Source: Spartobacteria bacterium
GTDB lineage: Bacteria; Verrucomicrobiota; Verrucomicrobiia; Chthoniobacterales; UBA10450
Direction of reading: 5' to 3'
Length of the DNA stretch: 9,735 nt
NCBI GenBank assembly: GCA_021324035.1
Contig: JAJPJU010000105.1
Coordinates: 1 to 9,735 of the forward strand
A program made the position numbers and the translations under genes. Shown in pieces: positions 1-5,991 of the stretch. The notes under the pieces were generated by a model. The model was given only the letters and a program-made list of their open reading frames with translations. It was not told the origin of the DNA and searched no databases. Positions within the stretch are counted from its first letter, which is position 1. Every line of letters begins with the position of its first letter.

Positions 1-183
1 ATTCGAAACGCGAAACAAGCGCTTGCCTATCTGGTGATGTTGAAGGAGACGCTCGGAGACGATTGGCTCACGCCCGATCTGTTCCGTTTCGGCGCGAGCA
101 CTCTTGTAAACGACGTGCTCATGCAAATCGCGAAATCGGTGGACGGCAACTATCAGGGCCCGGATTATTTCTCGCTGCCATGA
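1..183 (+). CDS. deoC: Deoxyribose-phosphate aldolase, C-terminal 60 residues (5' end outside window)
   Basis: Frame 1 is open from the left edge to a TGA at 181-183 and encodes the last 60 residues. The stretch TPDLFRFGASTLVNDVLMQI matches the C-terminal part of class I aldolases of the DeoC/DERA family, especially the long human-DERA-like branch (known pattern: LFR-GAS-L--D). The enzyme cleaves 2-deoxy-D-ribose-5-phosphate to acetaldehyde and glyceraldehyde-3-phosphate in deoxynucleoside salvage, in the cytoplasm. The catalytic lysine lies upstream and is not visible. The gene overlaps the following aldehyde dehydrogenase by 4 bp (ATGA), so the two are probably translationally coupled. Identification rests on a short fragment but is strengthened by the neighbour, which is a usual partner. 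Confidence 0.85.
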   Translation: MRNAKQALAYLVMLKETLGDDWLTPDLFRFGASTLVNDVLMQIAKSVDGNYQGPDYFSLP

Positions 184-1763
184 AACGACGTCCCGTCAAA
201 CGAAAAACTGCAACGCGAAAGGTCGCAGCCCGCAAAAATGGCTCGCGCGCAGTTGTTGTTCGCGAACCGGGGTCGATCGATTATCGGGTCGCGCTTCCTC
301 CGAACCAGAGACGTCTGACCTTTGGCGATCGCTGGGATTACGCGCCCGCGCCGGAGGCGCACAATCACATCAAAATCAAACCTCGCTACGATCTTTTCAT
401 CAACGGACGATTCGTTAGGCCAAAAAGTGGAAAATATTTCGACACCATTAATCCAGCCACGGAAGAGAAATTGGCTGAGATCGCCGATGCCAGCGCCCGG
501 GATGTGGATCTCGCCGTAAAATCGGCGCGGCGCGCCTACAATAACGTTTGGGGGAGAATGCCCGGGCGCGAGCGCGGCAAGTATCTCTACCGGATCGCGC
601 GTTTGATCCAGGAGAAATCCCGCGAGCTGGCTGTTCTCGAATCGATGGACGGCGGCAAAACGATCAAGGAATCCCGCGATGTCGATCTTCCGCTGGTTGC
701 CGCGCACTTTTTTTATCACGCCGGCTGGGCCGATAAACTTCAGTACGCGTTTCCCGGCCGCAATCCGGGGCCGCTTGGCGTAGCCGGCCAGGTCATCCCC
801 TGGAATTTTCCGTTATTGATGGCGGCGTGGAAGCTCGCGCCCGCGCTCGCTTGCGGAAACACCATCGTGCTCAAGCCCGCCGAAACCACATCGATCACCG
901 CGATGCATCTCGCCGAGATTTTTCAGGAAGCGGAATTGCCGGAAGGCGTTGTCAACATCGTGACTGGCGCCGGCGAAACTGGCCGCGCGATTGTCGGGCA
1001 TCCAAACATCGACAAGATTGCGTTCACCGGCTCGACTGAAGTCGGAAAAGGAATTCTGCGCGCGGTCGCCGGCACGAAAAAGAAACTAACCCTCGAGCTC
1101 GGCGGTAAGGCGGCCAACATCATTTTCGAAGACGCACCAATCGATCAGGCGGTCGAGGGAATCATTTCCGGAATTTATTTCAATCAAGGGCACGTCTGTT
1201 GCGCCGGTTCGCGCTTGTTTGTCCAGGAAGGCGTGTTCGCGCCGGTAATTCGAAAATTGCGCGACCGCATTGCGACGCTGCGCGTCGGCAATCCGCTCGA
1301 CAAAAATACCGACATCGGTGCGATCAATTCCCGAATGCAGCTGGAGAAGATTTGCGAGCTGGTCGACAGCGGAATCCAGCAAGGCGCCAAGCTCGTGCAA
1401 TCGCCCGCCCGATTGCCGGCCAAAGGTTATTTTTATCCGCCGAGTTTCTTTACCGGTGTGACCGCGTCCCATCGCATCGCCCAGGAAGAAATCTTCGGAC
1501 CGGTATTGAGCGTGATGACTTTTCGAACGCCGGAAGAAGCGATCGAGCGCGCGAACAACACTCCCTACGGCTTGAGCGCCGGCGTTTGGACCGACAAAGG
1601 CAGTAAGATTTTCAAAATCGTGAACAAATTGCGCGCCGGGGTTGTTTGGGCCAACACCTACAACAAATTCGATCCAACATCTCCGTTTGGTGGATACAAA
1701 GAGAGCGGCTTCGGTCGCGAAGGCGGATTGCATGGTTTGGCTGCTTACCTCCAACTCAACTGA
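180..1763 (+). CDS. NAD(P)-dependent aldehyde dehydrogenase, deoC-linked type
   Basis: A 527-residue ALDH-superfamily enzyme that should oxidise an aldehyde to its acid with NAD(P)+. The core is complete: PWNFPLL with the oxyanion-hole Asn209, the cofactor-loop FTGSTEVG at 282-289, the general base Glu306 in LELGGK, and the catalytic Cys340 in NQGHVCCAGSR. EEIFGPV and the C-terminal PFGGYKESGFGREGG follow. I chose ATG 180, which overlaps the deoC stop as ATGA. An in-frame start at 63 would lie deep inside deoC. Before the ALDH fold there is a Lys/Arg-rich tail of about 30 residues and then YAPAPE (54-59). I recognise YAPAPE from ALDHs encoded beside deoC in other bacteria. The likely substrate is therefore the acetaldehyde released by DeoC (inference). 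Operons of this kind often carry a second ALDH; none is seen here. Confidence 0.93.
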   Translation: MKRRPVKRKTATRKVAARKNGSRAVVVREPGSIDYRVALPPNQRRLTFGDRWDYAPAPEAHNHIKIKPRYDLFINGRFVRPKSGKYFDTINPATEEKLAEIADASARDVDLAVKSARRAYNNVWGRMPGRERGKYLYRIARLIQEKSRELAVLESMDGGKTIKESRDVDLPLVAAHFFYHAGWADKLQYAFPGRNPGPLGVAGQVIPWNFPLLMAAWKLAPALACGNTIVLKPAETTSITAMHLAEIFQEAELPEGVVNIVTGAGETGRAIVGHPNIDKIAFTGSTEVGKGILRAVAGTKKKLTLELGGKAANIIFEDAPIDQAVEGIISGIYFNQGHVCCAGSRLFVQEGVFAPVIRKLRDRIATLRVGNPLDKNTDIGAINSRMQLEKICELVDSGIQQGAKLVQSPARLPAKGYFYPPSFFTGVTASHRIAQEEIFGPVLSVMTFRTPEEAIERANNTPYGLSAGVWTDKGSKIFKIVNKLRAGVVWANTYNKFDPTSPFGGYKESGFGREGGLHGLAAYLQLN

Positions 1764-1772
1764 TCCCAGTTG

Positions 1773-2558
1773 ATGAGTTACACTTTGCTTGGTCTCTTGA
1801 TGATCGGTGGACTGGCGCTCTACGCTTTGGTAGGCGTGTCCGTGAGCCGGAAAATTCTGCACGGCAAGGTCCAGGAAGGACACAATGACGTTTGCGTGCC
1901 GATTTTTCTAAATGCCGGTGTGCTCTTCGCAGTCCTGCTTGGCTTCATGGTTATCGCAGTATGGGAAGCCTACGACGCGGCCAAAACAACGGCCGCCACT
2001 GAAGCCGCCGCGCTGGTCCCGCTCTATCGCGCGGCGGGGAATTTGCCGAAGAACGGCGCGGAAAAGATTCGCGATTACACACGTGAATACGTTCACGCGG
2101 TGATCGAGGACGAATGGCCGCGGCAGACCAAAGGTGAGCCGGGCAGTTCGAAAGCGCGACATGAAATTGGCAATCTGTTCCGCGCCTTCGGCGATGGAAC
2201 AATCGACGTTCAGACGAAAAAGGATTTTCCGATGACCTGTACCGCGGTGATGCAGCACATCACAGAAGTGACCAGCGACCGCAACAAACGGATCATTCAG
2301 GCAAACGAATCGCTTCCTCCCATGATGTGGATCGCGATTGTGGGTGGTTCGATCATCATCATCACATTGAGCTGTGTCATCTACATGGAGCGCCCGGTGC
2401 CGCATCAGATCATGGCGTCGCTGATGGCGGCATTGATTGGCCTGTTGCTGTTCAGCTGTTACGTCCTGAGTCATCCCTTCCGGGGACCGATCGCCATTTC
2501 GTCGGAAGCATTCGAGAAAACCATCACGGTGCTGGATGATGTGGACCAGGGAAACTAA
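1773..2558 (+). CDS. DUF4239 (bestrophin-like) integral membrane protein
   Basis: A 261-residue membrane protein that fits the DUF4239 family, which is distantly related to bestrophin-type channels; its function is not established. Two hydrophobic helices lie at about 3-23 and 44-66, separated by a loop with the family-typical HND (37-39). A soluble, partly helical segment of about 110 residues follows, then two more helices at about 184-204 and 212-233. The ending SHPFRGPIAISSEAFE (233-248) is the clearest family signature. I start at ATG 1773; a TTG directly before it at 1770 would add one residue. The gap to the aldehyde dehydrogenase is 9 bp and no clear ribosome binding site is visible. 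The next gene starts directly after the stop. Co-transcription with deoC-ALDH is likely from spacing, but no functional link is evident. Confidence 0.8.
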   Translation: MSYTLLGLLMIGGLALYALVGVSVSRKILHGKVQEGHNDVCVPIFLNAGVLFAVLLGFMVIAVWEAYDAAKTTAATEAAALVPLYRAAGNLPKNGAEKIRDYTREYVHAVIEDEWPRQTKGEPGSSKARHEIGNLFRAFGDGTIDVQTKKDFPMTCTAVMQHITEVTSDRNKRIIQANESLPPMMWIAIVGGSIIIITLSCVIYMERPVPHQIMASLMAALIGLLLFSCYVLSHPFRGPIAISSEAFEKTITVLDDVDQGN

Positions 2559-2846
2559 ATGAGCTCCGATAAACACGCCGCGCGTCCTTCGGTCGAGATG
2601 AATGTGAGCACGCTTCCGGATCGCCCGACCGGTTCGATCGAACTCGGCGTGGTTTATGCGAGCGTGGAAGGAGTGAACGATCACTCATTCGACGAATGTC
2701 TCGCCGAACTCATCGACAAGGCGCAATCGTTAGGCGCGACCGCGCTTATCGGCATGCAGTTGGTCCAAAGCCAGTTTCAGTGGAACCAGCGGACGAGCCT
2801 GTTGGCAACGGCGATCAAAATGGACGGCGAGTCGCCAACTCGCTGA
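2559..2846 (+). CDS. Small YbjQ/UPF0145-like protein (putative)
   Basis: A 95-residue soluble protein whose ATG follows the previous TAA with no gap. It has no signal peptide or membrane segment. From about residue 13 the pattern (a strand with VSTLPDRPTG, then LGVVYASV, a helix with ECLAELIDKAQSLGA, then TALIGMQLV and a final strand SLLATAIKM) resembles the YbjQ / 'putative heavy-metal-binding' family. In that family a GVV-GEV strand, a helix ending in A--LGANAVVG and a closing strand with TGTAV are typical. The similarity is read by eye and covers most of the protein, but the family's own role is unknown and no metal-ligand set is obvious here. Tight coupling to the DUF4239 gene suggests co-expression. 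It is likely a real gene; the family call is moderate. Confidence 0.55.
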   Translation: MSSDKHAARPSVEMNVSTLPDRPTGSIELGVVYASVEGVNDHSFDECLAELIDKAQSLGATALIGMQLVQSQFQWNQRTSLLATAIKMDGESPTR

Positions 2847-2859
2847 AGCAATTCGCGCC

Positions 2860-3552
2860 GTGAGGAGTTTGGTTTCGCGAGCGTTGGGAAAAATCGTTTA
2901 CCCGTTTGTCCCAGCGCGCTCTCGACTTGGGTTTCGTTACTGGCTCGCGTCGATTGACGGTTCGCTCGAGCCGGAGCTGCGGATGCTGCCGCGATTGGTC
3001 TCGAAAACCGATGTGGCGTTGGATATTGGCGCGAACGCAGGGTTTTACGCGTTCCGAATGTCGAAAATTTTTTCCAAGGTTTACGCGTTCGAGATCAACG
3101 ATGATCTCACCGGAGATTTGCGGAATGTTAATCCGGGCAAGATCACGGTTATGCCCATCGGTCTTTCATCGAAAGCCGGCGAAGCGACCCTTCATATTCC
3201 AGTGCTTAACGGATTGCCTCTGACCGGCTGGGCCAGTCTCGCGCCAGGCAACTGTCCGGACGCAACCGGCGAACTGACCAAGCCGGTGAAGATCGCCACC
3301 CTTGACAGTTTCCAGCTGAAGAACATTTCGTTCGTTAAAATCGATGTCGAAGGACACGAACTTCACGTGCTCGAAGGAGCACGACAAACGTTATCGGCCC
3401 ATCGGCCGAGAGTTCTAATTGAGATCAAGGACCAAAACCGGGCTGCGGCCTTCGAATTTTTTTCCGAGTTAAACTACGTGGCGCGAAAACTGGAAGATTT
3501 GGCCGGCGTTCACGGTTCGCCGGAAAATTTTATATTCGTTCCTGCTGACTGA
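2860..3552 (+). CDS. FkbM-family SAM-dependent methyltransferase
   Basis: A 230-residue class I methyltransferase. VALDIGANAGFYA (52-64) is the glycine-rich SAM-binding motif I. The acidic residue closing strand 2 is Glu78 in VYAFEIN. The block FVKIDVEGHELHVLEGA (158-174) is the FkbM-family signature, followed by RPRVLIEIK. FkbM-type enzymes mostly O-methylate sugars or natural-product hydroxyls, but the substrate here cannot be read from sequence. The start is GTG 2860, 13 bp after the preceding gene. No Shine-Dalgarno sequence is seen, so the exact start is less certain than the gene. The neighbours are not glycan genes, so context does not help. Its stop lies 3 bp from the stop of the convergent GYF-domain gene. 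Confidence 0.88.
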   Translation: MRSLVSRALGKIVYPFVPARSRLGFRYWLASIDGSLEPELRMLPRLVSKTDVALDIGANAGFYAFRMSKIFSKVYAFEINDDLTGDLRNVNPGKITVMPIGLSSKAGEATLHIPVLNGLPLTGWASLAPGNCPDATGELTKPVKIATLDSFQLKNISFVKIDVEGHELHVLEGARQTLSAHRPRVLIEIKDQNRAAAFEFFSELNYVARKLEDLAGVHGSPENFIFVPAD

Positions 3553-3555
3553 CGG

Positions 3556-4719
3556 CTATTGGGCGTCGGGCTTGGAATCGAGATAAAGAATCACGAACGC
3601 GATCCCGAGAAGAGGCTGGAGAACTTTTTGCAGGACAAATAATCCGATTTCCGACAAGGTCGCCGGCTGCTCTTTGGGCAAGCTATCGACTGTTTTCTGA
3701 ATGAGAGCCTGCGGATCTTGCGCGCCGGGGAGTTGATTCACCAGATCGCGAATCATCGGATATTGAGCGGCGATCTTCGGCCACATGGCAAATGCTGCTA
3801 TCGCGATCGCAAACACAGTCCACAACGAAACAATCAAGGCGCCGCGCCAGAGCGGCCGCTGATACCAGACCAGATCGCGTCCGCTATGCGCGAGCCGGTT
3901 GCTTTGCCGCAACGCGTCGTAGCCCGGAAGATTTTCAAGCACGGCGAACTGTTGCCAGAACAGAACGAAAGCAAAAAAGCGGCAGAACAGCCAAATTTGA
4001 AGAACGGCCAGGCTAAGCGCGATCACGGTGAGAAAAACCGACGCAGCAAGACCGGCCGCGTAGACCATCAAAACGACGGACATCCCGAACACACTCAACA
4101 GAGCGAAGATGACGTAAACGAAAATGCTCAGTCCGGCGACGCGCGGCCAATATTTCACAGCATGATTAAGGACGCTGAAAAAGCCGATGCGTTCGCCGCT
4201 GCCCAACTCGACGCTCAGAATTTGAATCCCGGCAACGTAGATGGGCCACAGGACCAGCGTGAGCACAAACATGCACAGCGTGAACGCCTCCACCACGCTC
4301 GTCCGCAGATCGACGCTCAAGTTGCCTTGCGTTTCCATCATCATTGCAAAGAATCGCCCGCACAACGACGGCAACGTAATGAGCAAGGTGAGACCCAGGA
4401 ATTGGAAGAAACCGCGGAAATAAATGCGGAACGTTTCGCTCAGCAGGTTCCGACTCGGCCGGGTTGATTTCTGATCACTGATTTCTGATTCCCGATCTCC
4501 TATCTCCGATCTTGGAACTCCGGCTTCTGTCTGCACCGGTGGTGGTTCGATTTTAAAAAGTCCCGGAATGTCAGTCGCGGTTTGCCAATCTTCCAAATCG
4601 CTCCGGCGCGCTGGATTCTCCGGCAAGACCCGCCCGTCGGCTTTCCATTCAAGCAGCGTCTCCAGATTGGCCGGGCCGTAATCCTTTCCCTGAACTTGAA
4701 TTATCCACCGCTCGGCCAT
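3556..4719 (-). CDS. GYF_2-domain polytopic membrane protein
   Basis: A 387-residue protein on the minus strand, ATG at 4717-4719 and stop at 3556-3558. Residues 4-52 (WIIQVQGKDYGP, LETLLEWKADGRV, DLEDWQTA) match the bacterial GYF_2 domain pattern, a small module often fused to membrane regions and presumed to bind peptides. A polar linker of about 40 residues follows; its part 69-85 is encoded by a 7-bp tandem repeat. The rest is a membrane domain with about six hydrophobic segments near 105-125, 147-170, 195-220, 222-252, 293-313 and 357-380. It resembles the membrane regions of DUF-type or glycerophosphodiesterase-associated proteins, but I see no catalytic motif. Function is unknown. It is transcribed divergently from the exonuclease gene across a repeat-rich spacer. 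There is no signal peptide, so the GYF_2 domain is probably cytoplasmic. Confidence 0.82.
   Translation of the reverse strand: MAERWIIQVQGKDYGPANLETLLEWKADGRVLPENPARRSDLEDWQTATDIPGLFKIEPPPVQTEAGVPRSEIGDRESEISDQKSTRPSRNLLSETFRIYFRGFFQFLGLTLLITLPSLCGRFFAMMMETQGNLSVDLRTSVVEAFTLCMFVLTLVLWPIYVAGIQILSVELGSGERIGFFSVLNHAVKYWPRVAGLSIFVYVIFALLSVFGMSVVLMVYAAGLAASVFLTVIALSLAVLQIWLFCRFFAFVLFWQQFAVLENLPGYDALRQSNRLAHSGRDLVWYQRPLWRGALIVSLWTVFAIAIAAFAMWPKIAAQYPMIRDLVNQLPGAQDPQALIQKTVDSLPKEQPATLSEIGLFVLQKVLQPLLGIAFVILYLDSKPDAQ
4465..4513 (-). repeat. Degenerate 7-bp tandem repeat (seven units) inside the GYF_2 gene
   Basis: Read on the plus strand, seven consecutive heptamers fit the pattern yGATyTC with small deviations (for example tgatttc, tgatcac, cgatctc, ctatctc). 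The array is 49 bp and encodes linker residues 69-85 (RSEIGDRESEISDQKS). Because 7 is not a multiple of 3, each unit is read in a different frame from the last, and the frame downstream depends on unit number. Units are diverged, which would slow slippage. Confidence 0.8.
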
Positions 4720-4734
4720 CGCTTGATAATTGGG

Positions 4735-4761
4735 CAGGATTAACTGGATTAACAGGATTAA
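4735..4761 (+). repeat. 9-bp tandem repeat, three units (left inverted array)
   Basis: Three units of 9 bp in direct succession, caggattaa then ctggattaa then caggattaa, with only one variable base between unit types. It lies in the spacer between the divergent GYF_2 and exonuclease genes, 16 bp upstream of the GYF_2 start codon. A diverged copy in the opposite orientation is at 4803-4829, so the pair forms an inverted repeat. Confidence 0.85.
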
Positions 4762-4764
4762 GAG

Positions 4765-4779
4765 CGAGATTTGTTCTCG
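4765..4779. repeat. Small inverted repeat between the two 9-bp arrays
   Basis: Perfect 5-bp arms CGAGA and TCTCG around a 5-nt centre, lying inside the 41-bp spacer between the two opposed 9-bp arrays. It could be a minor stem inside a larger fold of the divergent spacer, or a weak binding site. Arms this short can also arise by chance. Confidence 0.4.
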
Positions 4780-4802
4780 AGGGAATTCGCATCGGAGATT
4801 TT

Positions 4803-4829
4803 GAAATCCTCCGAATCCAGTGAATCCTG
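4803..4829 (-). repeat. 9-bp tandem repeat, three units (right inverted array)
   Basis: On the minus strand this reads caggattca, ctggattcg, gaggatttc, three diverged units of the same 9-bp family as 4735-4761. Against the left array 21 of 27 positions match in inverted orientation, with a 41-bp centre. The array ends 8 bp before the exonuclease ATG at 4838. The GTG at 4820 that would extend that reading frame lies inside the repeat, which argues against its use as a start. Confidence 0.75.
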
Positions 4830-4837
4830 TCTGGTCA

Positions 4838-5758
4838 ATGAGACTCCTCTTAGTAGACGGGCACTATTACGTTTATCGGTCATTTTTCGCGATCCCGAAC
4901 CTGTCCAATTCGCGCGGCGAACCGACAAATGCCATTTTCGGTTTCACCAAAACGCTGCGATTGATGATCAAGCATTTGCAGCCGGAACTGGGAGCGGTGT
5001 TTTGGGACGAAGGCATGCCGGAACGGCGGGTAAAATTGCAACCGGCCTACAAGGAAACGCGCAAGGAAATGCCGCTGCCGATGGTTCCGCAGCTCGAATA
5101 CATCCAGGACAAACTCACCGCGCTCATTGGGTTCAAAAACATTTCGCTGCCGAATACTGAAGCGGACGATCTGATGGGTTGCTACGCCATGGCAGCCTGC
5201 AAACGCAAAAACATGGAAGTTATCCTGGCGACCAACGACAAGGATCTCTACCAACTGATCGGGCCGTGCGTAAAAGTTTACACCACGGCCAAAGCCGATC
5301 TCCCCTCGCCCAAAGACGCGTTTGGGTTGCTCGGAGAAACAGAAGCGACGGCGAAATGGGAAGTTCCGCCGAACATGATTGGCGACGTCTTGGCGTTAAC
5401 CGGGGATTCGGTCGACAACATTCCCGGAATCGGCGGGCTCGGCCGCAAAACCGCCAGCGCATTGATCCGGGAATTTGGAGGTCTGGATCGTTTGCTTGCC
5501 AACGTTGAGAAAGTCAAAAGCGACAAGATGCGGGTCAAATTAATCGCCGCCCGGGAGCAGATTCTGCAAAACCGGAAGATGGTCGAACTCGACTGTCACC
5601 TGGATCTTCCGTTGCCGATCGACGACCTGAAAATTCAGCCCGATTACCCGGCCCTGATCGCCGAGATGGAGAAATGTGAGTTCAAATCTCTTCTCCAGGA
5701 GGTAAAAGCCGAGGCGGCGAAACTTGCGACTTCGACGCAAGTAGAACTTCAGTTGTAA
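4838..5758 (+). CDS. Stand-alone PolA-type 5'-3' exonuclease (flap nuclease)
   Basis: A 306-residue protein matching the N-terminal 5'-nuclease domain of DNA polymerase I, which removes RNA primers and 5' flaps with divalent metal ions. The acidic metal-site residues are present: Asp7 (LLLVDG), Asp57 (VFWDEG), Glu108/Asp110/Asp111 (TEADD), Asp134/Asp136 (TNDKDLYQ) and Asp190/Asp193 (GDSVDN). The helix-hairpin-helix IPGIGGLGRKTASALI follows at 195-210. Its tail (LDLPLPIDDLKI, then EMEKCEFKSLLQEV) resembles the PolA segment that links the nuclease to the proofreading domain, but the protein stops there, so no proofreading or polymerase domain is present. I start at ATG 4838; GTG 4820 lies in a repeat. 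No Shine-Dalgarno is seen. It could be a PolA-derived paralogue acting in Okazaki-fragment processing or repair, or the cell's main 5' nuclease if its PolA lacks one. Confidence 0.9.
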   Translation: MRLLLVDGHYYVYRSFFAIPNLSNSRGEPTNAIFGFTKTLRLMIKHLQPELGAVFWDEGMPERRVKLQPAYKETRKEMPLPMVPQLEYIQDKLTALIGFKNISLPNTEADDLMGCYAMAACKRKNMEVILATNDKDLYQLIGPCVKVYTTAKADLPSPKDAFGLLGETEATAKWEVPPNMIGDVLALTGDSVDNIPGIGGLGRKTASALIREFGGLDRLLANVEKVKSDKMRVKLIAAREQILQNRKMVELDCHLDLPLPIDDLKIQPDYPALIAEMEKCEFKSLLQEVKAEAAKLATSTQVELQL

Positions 5759-5836
5759 ATACTTCTGGTTGTTCCGCTTTTGCGCCTCCGAAAAAATCGT
5801 AAAAAATTCGAACGTCAGCCGTCGGCCGGTGTCTTA

Positions 5837-5850
5837 CTTAACAGGTTAAG
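5837..5850. repeat. 14-bp palindrome CTTAAC-AG-GTTAAG
   Basis: Perfect 6-bp arms around a 2-bp centre, 3 bp before the hairpin at 5853 and 78 bp after the exonuclease stop. As DNA it is shaped like a dimeric repressor site; as RNA it could form a 5-bp stem with a CAGG tetraloop. It sits about 140 bp upstream of guaD. Which role applies, if any, cannot be told from sequence. Confidence 0.45.
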
Positions 5851-5852
5851 GC

Positions 5853-5922
5853 GATTCGGGCGGTTGCACGTTTCTCGTATTTGCTGTTTCTCCTTGGCGT
5901 GCGCTGCCCGAATCTTTTTTTT
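5853..5922 (+). terminator. Hairpin with 8-T tract, probable intrinsic terminator
   Basis: GATTCGGGC (5853-5861) pairs perfectly with GCCCGAATC (5906-5914). A 4/3-nt internal loop separates this from a second perfect helix, GCACG (5866-5870) with CGTGC (5898-5902), around a 27-nt T-rich loop. Eight consecutive T follow at 5915-5922. On the plus strand this is a textbook intrinsic terminator for the exonuclease transcript, ending about 70 bp before guaD. The two-helix stem and long pyrimidine-rich loop are larger than a minimal terminator needs, so it may also be the 3' end of a small RNA. Confidence 0.75.
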
Positions 5923-5991
5923 GTAGAAACGTCTCCTAATTGCGGTGTTGCCGCTCGCCCAGCCAAAATGTTCTGATAGCGGCCGCGGTAT

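Noticed and set aside
63..179. Extension of the aldehyde dehydrogenase to an upstream start at 63
   Set aside because: It would lie almost entirely inside the deoC coding end in another frame and adds a Cys/Arg/His-rich stretch with no family similarity; ATG 180 gives the classic ATGA overlap.
1086..1883. Long minus-strand open frame opposite the aldehyde dehydrogenase end
   Set aside because: It mirrors a well-supported ALDH coding region, crosses into the next gene and has no recognisable domain.
3718..4467. 249-codon plus-strand open frame opposite the GYF_2 gene
   Set aside because: The product is very Gln/Arg/His-rich without any fold pattern, while the minus strand has a clear GYF_2 domain and membrane helices.
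4820..4837. GTG start giving six more residues on the exonuclease
   Set aside because: The GTG is part of a 9-bp repeat, and the family typically begins just before the LLLVDG strand, which ATG 4838 provides.
4720..4837. Remnant of an insertion sequence between the divergent genes
   Set aside because: The inverted arrays enclose only 41 bp, no transposase fragment is present, and I could not identify flanking target duplications.
5940..5991. Possible promoter before guaD (TTGCCG with a weak TCTGAT)
   Set aside because: The -10-like hexamer is poor and the spacing of 18 is only acceptable; such matches are expected by chance.
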